Part shown: in pieces, positions 31,677-43,561 of the stretch
Layout: each line of letters begins with the position of its first letter
How positions within the stretch are numbered: position 1 is the stretch's first letter
Origin: Engraulis encrasicolus
Lineage: Eukaryota; Chordata; Actinopteri; Clupeiformes; Engraulidae
Length of the DNA stretch: 64,000 bases
Reading direction: 5' to 3'
NCBI RefSeq assembly: GCF_034702125.1
Contig: NC_085857.1
Location: forward strand, 57,486,426 to 57,550,425
Made by a program: the position numbers and the translations under genes
The notes under the pieces: generated by a model
Database searches by the model: none
What the model saw: only the letters and a program-made list of their open reading frames with translations
What the model was told of the DNA's origin: nothing

Positions 31677-34333
31677 AGGGGCCCTATTATGCTATTTAGA
31701 ATAACTTTCATTGTTAATATTTTGCTTTACTGTGGTTAGTGGAGTTAATTTCCAATGACCACGTGTTTTCATGTCCATTAATTTTATCATTGTGTACATG
31801 TACCCTACGCCGCCTGTTTGAAACGCATGGAAGTGCAGAATTTTAGACAGTCAACATTCTGAAATCTCGGCGCGGCATGGAGCGTTTCATCAAGCATTCT
31901 ATTACTAATATTACGTCAGCAGCACAGCTGCTTTTGACCTGGAATCCAACTCTGTAGCCTATGTCTAAAGTTGAAAGCCAAATAGTCCACCCAATGTTCA
32001 CAATTAATCTGAAAAGGACGCATCATAAGTCCCACGTTATGTTATTAACCATTACTTTTGAGCGCCTTGCTGTGTTATTTGCTGAAGGAAGCCCATCCCT
32101 ACCCAATGCGAGTCTTCCGTGCTTGGGTCCGTTTGATTTCAAAATCGCTTGGGACAATTAGGCTACCATATATCTGAGAAAGGTTTGAAAAGTGCTGGGT
32201 ACAGGCTATTACGTCCGATTTGAGGTTTCATGAAATAATACGCATTGCATATGATGCGTAATAACGCGATATTGTGGCCATATTTAAAAAAAACTAAGCC
32301 ACCTGCGCTGTCTTGTTTATTTCTGATATCCTGCGCCGAAGTCATCTTTATCTTAAACATTATTAACGCAATAGAAGGGGCCTGATTGGTTAACCCGCTG
32401 TCTAGCCTTGCATACAGGCCTAAAGTTGAAGTTATCAGCCAAGCCAAGTGTCGCGCTGGTCGTTAGATCTGCTGTTGACAGGTGGAAATGTGGAGACACA
32501 AAGCATATTCTCGGGGGAGGATTGAAATCAGATCACCTTTCCTTGTTAATGGCAAGTTAACCTTCACAAAATGGGCTATCCAAGAAGCTTATCATCTGCA
32601 ATTGCTGTACACAGTTCAAATTATATTTATTCAGCGAAGTTGTGGATATTTCTTTTCTTCGCTCCCGCGGCAGCCCCTTAAACTATGTCTGGCTGTCAAA
32701 GACGCAATCCGAAATTGAAAGAGTGCACCCAGTATAAGACAAGCGGCACGACTTGTCGGACTCAAACCTATCAATTCAACGTCTTTCAGTGATATCGTGA
32801 CACCCTATCTGTGATATGAACTCCGTGTTGAAATGCGTCCTGTGGTCTATTTGCAAGCCAGACTGAATACTGAGTGCCGGCGTTGCTGCTGTTGGCTTTT
32901 AAAGATTAGGCCTAGTTCTTGTTTGCTCGTTGTCTGTAGGCCTAATGCACAATGGCGATAGGCTATGCTTCATAAAAATACATTTCAGACCTAGTAGGCC
33001 TATTTTCAGGTGCATGGATTCATTTTAGTAACTGCATTTCTATTCAGTCCCCGGCAGAAATTACGCGCCCGGTGGACTGGTTGCGCAATGGGCTGTCCTC
33101 GATGGATTGGTTTCATACTGGGACTTATAATAACGCCTAGGGCTATCTCTGTTTCGTGGTTTTTCTGTTCGCATTTATCGACAGGACAGGAGTTTTTTTT
33201 TTTTAACAATATCCGTCTCAGTTTCAGTTTCATTAATTGCATGCCGCCCGACGACGCGACCCTTTTTTAAACGAAGTCAAGCCAATATCCACGTTACTGT
33301 TGCAGATATGAGGAACAAAACTGCGTTGCATTTTAATTACTGAATTGTAGCCTATGCATAGCCTATAGGCTACTAACTAAGCGTTGCCAACATTGCTGAT
33401 GCAAACGGCTGCTGGTCATGTCGTGATATAGGCTACCTATTTGGATAAAATCAGCGCACGTCTTCTAATTAATGTTATGCTTCAAGAGGCAATACAAGTG
33501 TAGGGGTTTCACATCTTAACAAACAAAAGTTAGTCTTGCCAACAGCATATGCAAAACGGCCCTGAAGCGAATAGAGAGAGAAAGGAGAGAGTCGAGTCTT
33601 TCACCCACTTGGAAGTGTTTTGGATTCTCAGTGCGCAACTGCGTTAACGCGTTCTGCCTGTTTTCGACCTTCCTCATTCAACTGTTTCTGACCCGTTAGC
33701 CATAGGCCTACCAACCGGTATTTTATCAATGTAAAATGCAGCTTTAATACCACAATGAAACAAATATATATATATATATATATAACTTGGGCCACAGGTG
33801 AGTGTAGCCTACAGTCTAGACCGATGCTGTAGCCTATTTGACGGAGCCGATTTATGAATACAAAAAAAGCATGCGTAATGGAATAAACTTGTGGATGGCG
33901 AAATCCTACACTAGGCCTATTCTTGTACACTATTTTTGTACACTGAGTGGTGTATTCACAAATAGGATAGGCCTACATCTCATCACAATACTGTCAAATT
34001 CAGATAGGCTATGTGGCTGCGATGAACAAATGCGCATTAGGTCTACTGTCTCTGCAAATGTAAATGGTCTGTGACATCGTCAACACTCCATCCCATAAGC
34101 AGCAATGTTAGGTACAGCATGACGTAGACCCGTACAGGAAACAAAAGCTATAGAATGTTGAAAACCCAACCACGCGTTCTCTGACAGTTGAGAAATAGCG
34201 TTCATGCGGCAGAGAAATTCTCCCCCAAGAGGCCAATTTGTGAAATGCAGCTTTCACCAAGCTTTTACATACAACAGATGCTGTGTAACCCAATAAATGG
34301 GTAGTGGACATGAAAAAGCATAATAGGACCCCT
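31677..34333. mobile_element. TTAA-flanked 2.7-kb non-autonomous element
   Basis: Flanked by TTAA at 31673-31676 and 34334-34337. The left end AGGGGCCCTATTATGCT matches the right end AGCATAATAGGACCCCT as an inverted repeat. The interior is rich in the taggccta motif, has an AT run at 33760-33784 and short frames without any transposase domain. It may be one element or two end fragments enclosing unrelated DNA. The matched TTAA sites favour one element. Confidence 0.65.
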
Positions 34334-34526
34334 TTAAAATTTATGTAAAACTCACCAGATTGCAAAACAGCTATTTAATCCTGTCCTGTGATCACTTTTG
34401 GCTTGATGCTAATGCCCCCATCCACTTCCAATGATTATGCTAAGCTATGCTGTTAATTCTGATCCAATAAATCTAAGTACTGAAAAAACTGCACATTCAT
34501 GAATTATGTTTGGAAATACTGCAAAT

Positions 34527-34757
34527 GGGTCAAAGACGTCCAAAAAGGAACTGTCATTCAGTGTAACGGATACCTTCTGTTGACTGTAACTGTAAAAAAA
34601 CATGATTTTTAAATTGTTTCAAGTGAATGCACAGCCGAGGCTTTCATGAATTCACTGGAAAAAAGTATAATAAAAAGAGTCATGTTTCTTACAGTTACAA
34701 TCAGCAGAAGGTTTCTGTTACACTGAATGACAAATCCTTTTTGGACGTCTTTGACCC
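34527..34757. mobile_element. Foldback MITE, about 80-bp arms
   Basis: GGGTCAAAGACGTCCAAAAA at the left end is mirrored at the right end (to 34757). The inversion continues through CATTCAGTGTAAC and CTTCTG to ACAGTTACA-like sequence. The loop of about 70 bases is unique. It lies just outside the TTAA element and is independent of it. Confidence 0.85.
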
Positions 34758-35064
34758 AAATATGCGAAAATCAAAAAATGGTGGACTGTTCCTTTAATAC
34801 TTGCTTTTAACTTCAGTGCATCCCACGTCTATATTCACTCACTTTTCATAACTGCGTCAACATGTTGGAATTTCCCTGAGCCCCATGGCATTGCCCTGAT
34901 GCGTGTCATTATTGACATGAAAGTTGCGCACGCGACGTCAGCATTAACGTTGTTCAAGTCAGCAGTATTATTTTTCAAGTTTTAATTGCTATCAACAGCC
35001 AGTCGATTAGTTTTCAATCTCTAACACCTTCAATAGGCCTAACGGCTGCAGATGAGGGGGAGAA

Positions 35065-35135
35065 GAGTTTAATACTAATAATAATAATAATAACTTGGTT
35101 TTATATAGCGCCTTTCAAGGAACCCAAGGTCGCTT
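35065..35135. repeat. Interspersed repeat with ATAGCGCCTTTCAAGGAACC
   Basis: A run of AAT units followed by TTATATAGCGCCTTTCAAGG, a widespread fish repeat end. Related pieces lie at 27395-27450 and 50205-50285. Confidence 0.6.
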
Positions 35136-35160
35136 AGTTTAGATGTCTGTGGGTCGGACA

Positions 35161-35278
35161 ATAGGCTCGATCGTGACGAAGCAGTGCTGCTTTTGCTAAG
35201 CAGCGAGCATGCACACTTTGTCAGTTTAATGCATTGTGGTTAGAAAAGCAGCACTGCTTCGTCACGAACAAGCCTAAT
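35161..35278. repeat. Compact inverted repeat (hairpin MITE)
   Basis: ATAGGCTCGATCGTGACGAA with GCAGTGCTGCTTTT on the left is mirrored by AAAAGCAGCACTGC with TTCGTCACGAACAAGCCTAA on the right. The arms are about 39 bases and the loop about 40 bases. No coding capacity. Confidence 0.85.
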
Positions 35279-35324
35279 AACCCCAAGCTCTTTGACAGAG
35301 AGAGAAGAGGAGGGGCTTTCCTCA

Positions 35325-35403
35325 CACAGTGGGTCTTTCTCAAAACCTAGTGCAGTGTCCTTCCAAGTGTATCCCCTAATTAGTCCCCCCCAGTGATTGG
35401 ATA
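35325..35403 (+). repeat. Inverted repeat partner of 40707-40786, left
   Basis: GGGTCTTTCTCAAAACCTAG, GTGTCCTTCCAAGTGTAT and CAGTGATTGGATA match the reverse complement of 40707-40786 over about 78 bases. The pair brackets 5.4 kb that includes piggyBac remains. It may be the ends of one element or two opposed copies of a short repeat. Confidence 0.75.
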
Positions 35404-36015
35404 TTTTTGCTTCAGTTTGCATCTCAAACACTTTGAAAAGTCATCCCATTATAAGAGTCCATGAGACGAAGAACCATACAAGTCCAATTTTTTTTTGTAA
35501 ATGTCCAGAATTGTAAATACCTGGTAACATTTGATCTTTAACATTGACATTAAAAAATCTTATATTATTGTAATTAAGAAGCTTTTGCTTTCTGACTTCA
35601 AGAAAAATCTAAATAAAAAAATTAATGTTCCAACTGCAAATTAAAAAAACATAGGCCTATGTTCAAAATGTGAAAATGTGGACATGTATGGTTCTTCGTC
35701 TCAGGGCTTCATTTAATGAACCAAAAATAACACTGACAACATTTTTTATGAATAAAAAATAAACATTTATTAGGCTATTACACCCACATTTCGAAGATTC
35801 CTCTGCTAAAGGCATAAATTCATAGAAAACATGTAAACATTTCAAAGGCAACATTTAACGTTTTTCAGCAGTCATTTATGTACAGTAGTGCTTCTAGTTT
35901 TGTGTGTATGTGTGTGTTTGTGCACGTGTCCCTACAGCAAAGCAGGCACATACTGCATGTAAACACTAAAAAGAAGAACACTTAGCAGCTGTGTGTGTGT
36001 GTTCATCACCCACCC
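35404..36015. other. AT-rich stretch left of the piggyBac remains
   Basis: No gene is seen. A GTGTGTATGTGTGTGTTTGT stretch lies near 35900. It could be the 3' flank of the piggyBac pseudogene. Confidence 0.3.
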
Positions 36016-36492
36016 CTACACATACTTCCTCCTAGTGTGGTAGTCTGTGTAACACTGCCCTGGATGCAAGGGAACAGTACAGGCCTTACAGATCCATCTC
36101 GAGTCCCTCCTCTGGCCCCTTTTCATATAGACTCTACACTTCCTTCTCTTCCCCCCCGGCAGCTGTACAAGTACGTATTTGGCTAGGTCCCTATCTAGCC
36201 TGCTCTCTGGGTCATTATTATACGGTGCTCTTGGTGCATGCCTGCCTGCATCCAAGTCCCCAGCTTCAACATCCCCAACAACACCCTCCTCCTGCATCTG
36301 CTCCCCTTTCCCATGCTCTTCCACCCTCTTCTTCACTGTCCAGGACCTCACGATCCTGCGTGTGAACTCCAAGAGAGGTTTGCACTTTCTTGGGTGCCGG
36401 GCTCTGTAAAGGACAAATGCATTGAATATGCAAAGCTGTGGCACACTGAGAGTGAATAGGGGGGAGCCCAGGGTCATCAGGGAGGCGACCAA
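36016..36492 (-). pseudogene. piggyBac-type transposase, C-terminal part
   Basis: On the minus strand a 158-codon open frame includes LCIFNAFVLYRARHP, a charged linker, a DRDLAKYVLVQLPGGKRRKCR segment, and a C-terminal zinc-binding block WICKACTVPLHPGQCYTDYH. The Cys spacing C-x2-C...C...H is the cysteine-rich tail of piggyBac/PGBD4-like transposases. The catalytic Asp-containing part is not on this strand; it lies next door on the opposite strand. The open frame is unbroken, but the gene is separated from its 5' part by an inversion. Confidence 0.8.
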
Positions 36493-36765
36493 GTATTACT
36501 TGGAGGTTGGGGGGAAAATTATGCTGCACAATGACAGGGTGATGGTTACTGCTTGGCAGGACAAAAGGATGGTGAAGATGATCTCAACCTGCCACCAAGA
36601 CAAGATGCAGAGAGTTGAGGTGTGGCAGAGGAACAAGGTTGAGCAGCTCAAGCCGGAGTGTGTGGTAGCCTACAACTCCAACATGAATGGGGCGGACAAA
36701 CCCTTCATGCGTAGAATGCTGAACTGGTCCAAGAAATTTGTACGACCTGTAAATTACATAAATGG
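36485..36765 (+). pseudogene. piggyBac-type transposase, middle part (inverted relative to its C-terminus)
   Basis: The plus-strand frame reads YYLEVGGKIMLHNDRVMVTAWQ, then DKRMVKMISTCHQ, a VVAYNSNMNGADK segment, and NWSKKFVRP. WxDKRxVxMxST and the YNxxMxGxD block are hallmarks of the piggyBac catalytic core, with the final conserved Asp in GAD. The segment following GAD is shortened. The continuation NAFVLYRA and the Cys-rich tail lie on the minus strand immediately to the left, so the two parts are in opposite orientations around a breakpoint near 36480. No N-terminal half was found. Confidence 0.75.
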
Positions 36766-36970
36766 ATTACACAATTGTCGTGAAAATCGTATTTATTGTG
36801 GTGGTATGATGCACATATTTATTTAAAATTACATACCTTTAGTTTTTGATTTGGTAGATGTGGTGATTTGGCCTAGGGATGGGAGCTCTGCTTGAAGAAC
36901 CACCACCCCCACCACCTATTACAGACACACAGTACATGAGTTACAATTGCTTAGTATAGTCTGTAGCAGT
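36766..36970. other. Short unannotated stretch
   Basis: AT-rich DNA right of the piggyBac middle fragment with an ACCACCACCCCCACCACC run near 36900. Nothing else is recognised. Confidence 0.3.
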
Positions 36971-37275
36971 TGTGAAAACAAATTCAAAAGATGCTGGTGC
37001 AGGAACAGGACGGGCTGCAATAACTCTAGAGCAGTGAATGTTATCAAAACAATGAAATTCAAAAGATGCTGAAATGCAGGGACAGGAGGCAGGGATGCAA
37101 GCTGACACTAAACATAGGAAAGCATTATCAAAACAAGTAAATTCAAAAGATGCTACGTGAAATAATGAAAAGTCACACTCTGGCAACACGTCATAAAAAA
37201 CAATGGCATTCAAAAGATGCTGCACAGGACACCAACGTTATCAAAACAAGTAAATTCAAAAGATGCTACGTGAAG
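36970..37275. repeat. Irregular repeats of AAATTCAAAAGATGCT
   Basis: Five copies of ATTCAAAAGATGCT occur at about 36977, 37048, 37140, 37208 and 37254, several preceded by TTATCAAAACAAGTA. Spacing is 46-92 bases. Short clustered subterminal motifs of this kind are common in DNA transposons and may belong to the neighbouring piggyBac remnant. Confidence 0.75.
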
Positions 37276-37849
37276 TAGGCTATGAATCAATGAGGCTAAA
37301 AATATGATCTGGAAAGTATGGAACCTGCCAGCAATAGCAATCCATTACATCAAACCAAAGTTGGTGCGTAAATGTGAGCTGATAGCGCTACAATGTGGGG
37401 ATTTCATTACATTGTGCTCAGCAGTATTTTTTATCCAAGGTAACTGATGATCGACGGCTAATTCCGCAGTAGCAAAACGGTGTTATACACTGTTATAATC
37501 AGTGGTGTAGTCTACTGTTTAGAAGTGGGTATACTGTATATTCGGCCAGACATAGGCTCGGTGGTTACCAAGCTAGGGCTCGGGACGCCACCCCCTCGCG
37601 ACCAATCTAAGTGACAAAAATGTTTGCGTCCATGTATTACAGTTGTTGTACAAGGCACTTGAGCAAAGAGGCTATATGGTACGAAAATGTATTGCATCTC
37701 AATATCTCAATTTCCAACTCTCCATCGGAAAGATGTTCAATAGTCATGCCCTAATGCCCTAGTAAAATCTATTCTATCTATCTATAACAGTTCTTCGTCA
37801 TTCATTTTACTTTTTAGATTAAGCACCTTGAGTAAAATGTGACAGTGCT

Positions 37850-37935
37850 TATAATATAAATATAAATATAATATAATATAATAGAATACAATACAATACA
37901 TAATATAATATAAAATAATATAATACAGTATAATG
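37850..37935. repeat. AT-rich simple repeat (ATAAT units)
   Basis: Imperfect ATAATATAAT and ATACAATACA units inside the DNA element at 37500-39464. Confidence 0.8.
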
Positions 37936-38409
37936 CATAGGCCTATACCTGCTCTTGGATGTCAATAGATTCCTGGAGTATTTCCCTAGTGTATACTGCC
38001 ATCTAGTGGTCAGATTTCGGAACTGATCCTGGTCACGAATGATGGCTTACCCACTGGTGTTTACATTCACCTGAATTGGTTGGATAAAAAATCCAACAAA
38101 GTTTTGTTGTGCAAATCTGACGTTTGTACCTTCTGTGAAGTAAAGGTCGTGAACTTGGGAAACAATTACTGATCCAAATTGGAAGTCACTATAAAAATGA
38201 TTATGTTATAAATAGTGTGAAAGGTTACAGTTTGATAATGCAAATTTCAACCAGAATTGAACATAATAATGTAGGCTAATAAAAATTGTAATAATACATT
38301 AGTACAAAAAGTGATTGAAAAAAGAATGCACAATATATAGAACCTTTCAAGGGCACACACATGTGACAATATACAGTGTAGCCTTGGCTATATTTATTTA
38401 TATATTTAT

Positions 38410-38487
38410 TTAAATGTTTTTGGTATGGGGCCAGCTTTGGCAAAATTGGCCCGGTGGAGAAATTCTTCCCAATCCACCCCTGATCTT
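38410..38487 (-). mobile_element. hAT-type terminus (minus orientation)
   Basis: On the minus strand this reads ATCAGGGGTGGATTGGGAAG, then GGCCAATTTTGCCAAAGC. It is a start of the CAGGGGTGGATTGGG type, related to the terminus at 153. Only one end is visible. Confidence 0.5.
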
Positions 38488-39319
38488 TGTACTCATCGGT
38501 CATAAAGCAAGGCCTAACAGAGTGATTGTTTTAAAGTAGCAGAACACCATCACATCATGAAACAGGTTGTGTGTCTTCGACATGCCCATTTATGTCATAA
38601 ATGAAAATTAAAATCATTAACAATTGGGCAGAACACTTAATATTTAAGCTTGAACTAAACTTGAATGTTCGTGAAAGTTAGACGAGGGGGTAAGTCATAA
38701 TGTTATTAAACACCTTAGCCTACCTGTCACAGCCCTGGAAAGTCTACCCTGCAAACGCGAACCCACGGATGTTGAGATGATAGTTGTATAATCCGATCCA
38801 AATGGTGAGAACATGAGTCACTCCAGATGTACAAGGACATTTCGTAGATGCCTCGAGTTTACAATTTAGCAACCTTTAGCAACTACCGATACACGCGCCA
38901 TGCTAGATTTTTGTTTTGATGGATGAAAGGCAGAATATCCGCGTCTGATTGGTAGGTCGCAATGAAACCATAGTTAAATGGACACCTGAATTGTAACTAT
39001 TCAGCCTTTCGGCATAGCCTAACCCCGGGCGCCGCCATCTTTGACCTGCATCATTACATTTTGCATTTATGCTACCACCACCTACAGGATATTGTGCGTA
39101 TAGCCTGGAACTGATTGGTGCTGGCCATATAATTATGATACCGGTTAAATATGGCGCCGCTGTGACAGCAGCCCAGTGGTCAACTGAAAGGCGTTCATAT
39201 CTGGAAATACCTACCGTCGAATGATTGACGCAATCTCCGAATTAATAAAGTCTAATATATCGCTGTGTTGTTAAATTACAATGCTTCCATGAGAAGTGGC
39301 CGTTGATGAAACGGATATT

Positions 39320-39430
39320 CTAAATATTGAAAATTATTTTTAAGTGGGTATACTGAACATTAGAAGTGGGTATACGGTACATTAGAAGTGGGTATACGGA
39401 AATTACCAAAATTAAGAAGTGGGTATACGG
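39320..39430. repeat. Four GAAGTGGGTATAC repeats at the element's right end
   Basis: AAGTGGGTATACTGAACATT, AAGTGGGTATACGGTACATT, AAGTGGGTATACGGAAATT and AAGTGGGTATACGGCGTATA occur in tandem at 18- to 40-base spacing. The left end has one copy. Confidence 0.85.
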
Positions 39431-39464
39431 CGTATACCTGCGTTCTACGTAGACTACACCACTG

Positions 39465-40620
39465 GTGTTATAGCCGATGCATTGTACTGCAATTACATTT
39501 ATTGGCGCACAAAAGCACAGCAATGTCTTACCTGTATTCGCAGCTCTGTCACAAGGAGTGGGTGTCTCAGACCGCCCAGATACGTCTGTAAAATGATCAT
39601 TGCTTCATGTTAGTACTAGAACTAGTAAAAGAATCAGAAAATGAACTGACTGAACTAGCACGTGTGGGGAAAGGAACATGCATCAGCAATCCAACCAAAC
39701 TTTAGCTCACCTCACCTGCTGAATGTTCACGAGTGCGTCGGGTAGGCTGGGGGGACGCGCTCCTGCTGCTAGCTATCATTCCTTTATATACACAACGCGT
39801 CTTCTTTGCACACATTCTACCATCACGAAAACAAAGAAAGAAACAAATACTGCCCTCTAGTTTGAGGCTGACATCATGCGTGAAGGTCAAGCTATACTGT
39901 TGGGCGAATGATCGGTGCGTTGGAATAGTAGTCCTACTACGAAACAGATGCACTTTGCACAGTGGAACACACACACTCTGCTGCACCAGTGTTAGCTGAT
40001 TGAACCCTCCTGTCAGCATATTAGTATTTGTTGTGTGTATTTTTTTATCATGTGTCAGACATTTCTTGATTAGGCTAGTTATCAGTGTGCTAGCAATGTA
40101 GGCCTATCATTAGTCAGCTCCCCTATGTAGCCTAGGCCTAACCGTTTCCAATGAAAAGTGTTTTAAACAAGATATCAAAGAAGTAGACTAGTTTCTTTTT
40201 TTGAGACAAGGTTAAAAGATCACATATCCCCACAGACACTGCTCACACACCATCCACAATTTGAGTTCCCTTGTGATTACAACTCTAATTTTTTTTCTAA
40301 TTTTAGGCACCGGCCCCATAAAAAAACGCAATTAACTCGATATGAAGTCTTTGGCACTGTGCCACACATTCTGAAAAGGTGCGGTTTCGAGTCCATGGCA
40401 CTCAATGAGTTCATCACGATTATTTATTTTTTGCAGAATTTTTTGAAAACTATAACAAGATGAAACATAACCAAGAATGAACTATATACGGGGTGAGCAA
40501 AATGAATTTTAATTATGTAAAGGCAATAGCATGAAACGTAGGTGGATAGATTTCTGTCCAGAAACACCAGCCTGTCAGTATGTTCTGGCTTCAAGGACGC
40601 TCTCAAAAGTAGATCACTAT
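39465..40620. other. Unannotated stretch
   Basis: No domain is recognised. The frames at 39702-40019 on both strands are overlapping shadows without motifs. Confidence 0.3.
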
Positions 40621-40699
40621 TGCCACGATTAAAATTTCGACTTCGATTTAATCAATTTATCACGATTTTCGATTATTTTCGATTAATTGTGCAGCCCTA
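40620..40699 (-). mobile_element. hAT-type terminus (TAGGGCTGCACAATTAATCG)
   Basis: On the minus strand the end reads TAGGGCTGCACAATTAATCG, then AAAATAATCGAAAATCGTG, a very common terminus of fish non-autonomous hAT elements. The opposite end was not found nearby. Confidence 0.65.
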
Positions 40700-40706
40700 C
40701 CAAAGA

Positions 40707-40786
40707 GTATCCAATCACTGGGCGTGACTAATTAGGCTGATACACTTGGAAGGACACTGCACTAGGTTTTGAGAAAGGCCCAGTGT
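40707..40786 (-). repeat. Inverted repeat partner of 35325-35403, right
   Basis: GTATCCAATCACTGGGC, TGATACACTTGGAAGGACAC and CTAGGTTTTGAGAAAGG are the reverse complement of the left partner, with a few differences. Confidence 0.75.
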
Positions 40787-42240
40787 CTCAAGGTTTCAAG
40801 GTGTCTGCTTGTTGCCTGTTCATTTCGAGTGACAATTTTTTTTGCTTCTTGTACATAGTGTAGAGACCAATTTGACTTTCTAATAATTCAGTTTCATTTT
40901 GATTTTAAATAGTTAAATAATGCTTAAGTAATGTAAGTGTGTATGCTTAAGTAATACATAATTATTAGCCCACAATATTGTCTGAAATTTCCAATTTGAA
41001 AGATGGACTACATGGGATACTGTATACTATTACATAGTCATTGTTTCGGTACAGGCACGTAAAGATAGGCTTGATATTTAAAATTGTTTGAGGTGCTCCC
41101 CATTAGCAGACTACAGCATGGCCACCACATCAACAATTTGATCAAGAGCTAACTGCATGTCATTATTGGCTCACCACTTCACTCAAATGAATGCAACTTT
41201 TGAATGAAGACACATTTCCACTTTGTGGATAATAAAGTATTCGTATTCATAACACCGCATTTCTCATGCATAGGGGTTTCTAGACATTGACGAGCAACAT
41301 TTTCAACAATTGGAAATTGATATGAATATCAAAGCCTTTGAAAACGTGCAGCAATATTTCATTTTGTGTATGGATGTAGATGATGAGCCTACACTCAATG
41401 GAGCGAGCCTTTTATTTTGTCTCTAGCAAGTGCAAAGAGAGGATGACAATTGTCGCGGAGATGGGACGCTTTTTTCCCTTCTGGCCTTGATGTACCTCAG
41501 CTAAATTTCTCTAGCCTGTGTGGACTGTGTACTGCTAATTTTAGAAGCGGAATGCATTTCATTTACACTTCTGATTCCCCTTTTCACTTTGCGGGAGTGT
41601 TACAGTCAAGAAAAGTTATCGGCTTTGACAGTCATGCAAAGAAAACTGGAAGTCACTCGTGAGGGGATATTTTGGGGTCATGGATGAAACGTCAGACACG
41701 GAGGGAGGAAGCGTTGCTGCCCCAGTTTAATGTAAAGCTGCTGAAAGTCGTCCGTAGTGCAAAGGGCCCTTTCAGATATACTGTATACATGACTACAGGA
41801 TATGCACACACAAGCAGATAGCTGTTTGTTTGTCCCGTATGTTCATGCACAATTGCATTCTATTTCTCCCATATTAGATTTGGGCTACAGTCCCAATCTG
41901 TATTTCTATTTATAAGAAGCCCACAAAAATGGTACCTTAATAATTAATGAATATTACAATAATGTAATTTTAATATGATATTATTATCATTGGTGTTATT
42001 GTTATTATTATTATACATTACAATATAGTACTGAAATTATTATATTAATTAAGATTTTTAAAATTGTTATTATTTATTTTTTAATAGCAGGGTGTATCGA
42101 ACAGTGAGTCAAAAACTTAAAAAGATATGAATCGAATCGTGAGTTGGATGCATCGTTAGTCGTTACAGGCCTAGTGTAAATGCAAGCCAATATAACACAG
42201 GCATAGGACTAGAGAAAGCCGGTTACATCAAAATTATCCT
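40787..42240. other. Unannotated stretch
   Basis: AT-rich DNA with no domain or inverted ends recognised. ATTATTATTATT-like stretches lie near 41960-42060 and ATGAATCGAATCGTGA near 42130. Confidence 0.3.
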
Positions 42241-42244
42241 TTAC

Positions 42245-42395
42245 CCATAGGATCAGTGTTGGGTATCGTTACTTTTGAAAGTAGTTAGTTACGTTACTAC
42301 GTTACTGTCAATTAAAAGTAGTCCGTTACGTTACTACCTCACTTATAAATAAAAGTAACGAGTTAGAGTACTCGTGCGTTACCAACAATTTGGGA
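42245..42395. mobile_element. Non-autonomous DNA element end (CAGTGTTGGGTATCGTTACT)
   Basis: CAGTGTTGGGTATCGTTACT with repeated GTTACGTTACTAC motifs is the abundant fish repeat terminus that also appears in part near 9040-9165. Only one end is clear. Confidence 0.55.
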
Positions 42396-43465
42396 TGCAT
42401 GCGTCTCCGCCTGCAGCAGCAACACACATCCTCCTTTAGATGCACCGACAGTGCTGACTGTTTATGAATCAATCATGAACCTAACTGTAGGATAATGACA
42501 GGAAAGACAGTCAGCATATTGCACATTTTATTTAACAGGCATTCATTCTTTGAGAATTAGAACAGCTGAATAACATATTCCGGTAACAGGCAGAGTAGCC
42601 TAATAAAAGCAAATGAAAAAGCAGTTATTAACATCCTTGTCCGGTGTCGTTTCCTATTTGTTCATTTTAACAAAAGAATGTAGCTTTCCGTAGCTGCGCA
42701 CAAAAGAACAATGAGGTAGTTTAAATCAACTTTACAAGTGCAGGCCTAACAAAGTGCATCCACACTTTATCCTGTTTAATGTGATTCATCTTTCTTGGTG
42801 GTAAGCAGACATTACCTTGTATACCGTGACTCTTGATAAATCACCAAGACTTGCTGTCTCATTCAAAGATGCAACAGCTACACGCGCACCAAGAATTTCT
42901 CCCTTTTGTCTCCTTTTTGTTTTCTCCTCCAGTTACTAGTCTCTATTTATCACACTATGGTGTTCATTAATGCGGATTCAAAGTTGTCTGTGCGTACAAC
43001 CCGTGTATTGTGGACCACAGGAACTATACCACATAGACATTGGCATGTGCTCTGGATTTGAAACATTTGGATTGCCGTTAGAAGACCACTAATTTTCAGA
43101 AAGCATCAAAAGTTATTGTAGATTTTGTGTAATAGACTACAACGTGCAACTCACATATTTGACGAGAACCATGGCAGCGACAGGATTCTCACACTACCTG
43201 TACCTGGCTTCAAAACAAGGAGTAAACTAGATGTGTCTGTTGTTTTGTAGTCACACAGACTCGGCGACAATGAAAATGAAACACTAAATATTTATGTCGC
43301 GTGCATTTTTGATCTTACTACCAGCCACCGTGGTAGTTTTGATATTACATGGACAACAAATTATTCTTTTTTGTGAAGCTCTGCCCTGCTTGTAGAATTG
43401 AACATTCAATGTTAATATTAAAGCTAGCTTTTAAAAATCTAGAAAAAGTTATATTACCACCCAGG
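42396..43465. other. Unannotated stretch
   Basis: No gene or structured repeat is recognised. Confidence 0.3.
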
Positions 43466-43561
43466 CCTAGTGACCGGCGGCCGCTGACATGTGCGGCCCA
43501 CCTTCACCTCTTGGTTTTAAAATGTGACCCACTTGAAAAAAAAACGAATTGAATAGCCCTG
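43466..43561 (-). mobile_element. hAT-type terminus (CAGGGCTATTCAATTCG)
   Basis: The minus strand starts CAGGGCTATTCAATTCGTTT, then TCAAGTGGGTCACATTTTAA and GGTGGGCCGCACATGTCAGC. This layout of a start motif followed by 'gggccgcacatg' is typical of vertebrate hAT ends. No partner end was found. Confidence 0.6.

Larger units (their letters stand above)
37500..39464. mobile_element. Non-autonomous DNA element with CAGTGGTGTAGTCTAC ends
   Basis: CAGTGGTGTAGTCTAC at 37500 is inverted as GTAGACTACACCACTG ending at 39464, with AGAAGTGGGTATAC just inside both ends. On the right the GTGGGTATAC segment is repeated four times (39342-39430). The interior has an ATAAT-rich stretch (37850-37935) and a further hAT-like terminus, but no transposase. 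The CAGTG start suggests hAT. The flanks share TGTTATA, which may be a decayed target duplication. Confidence 0.75.
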
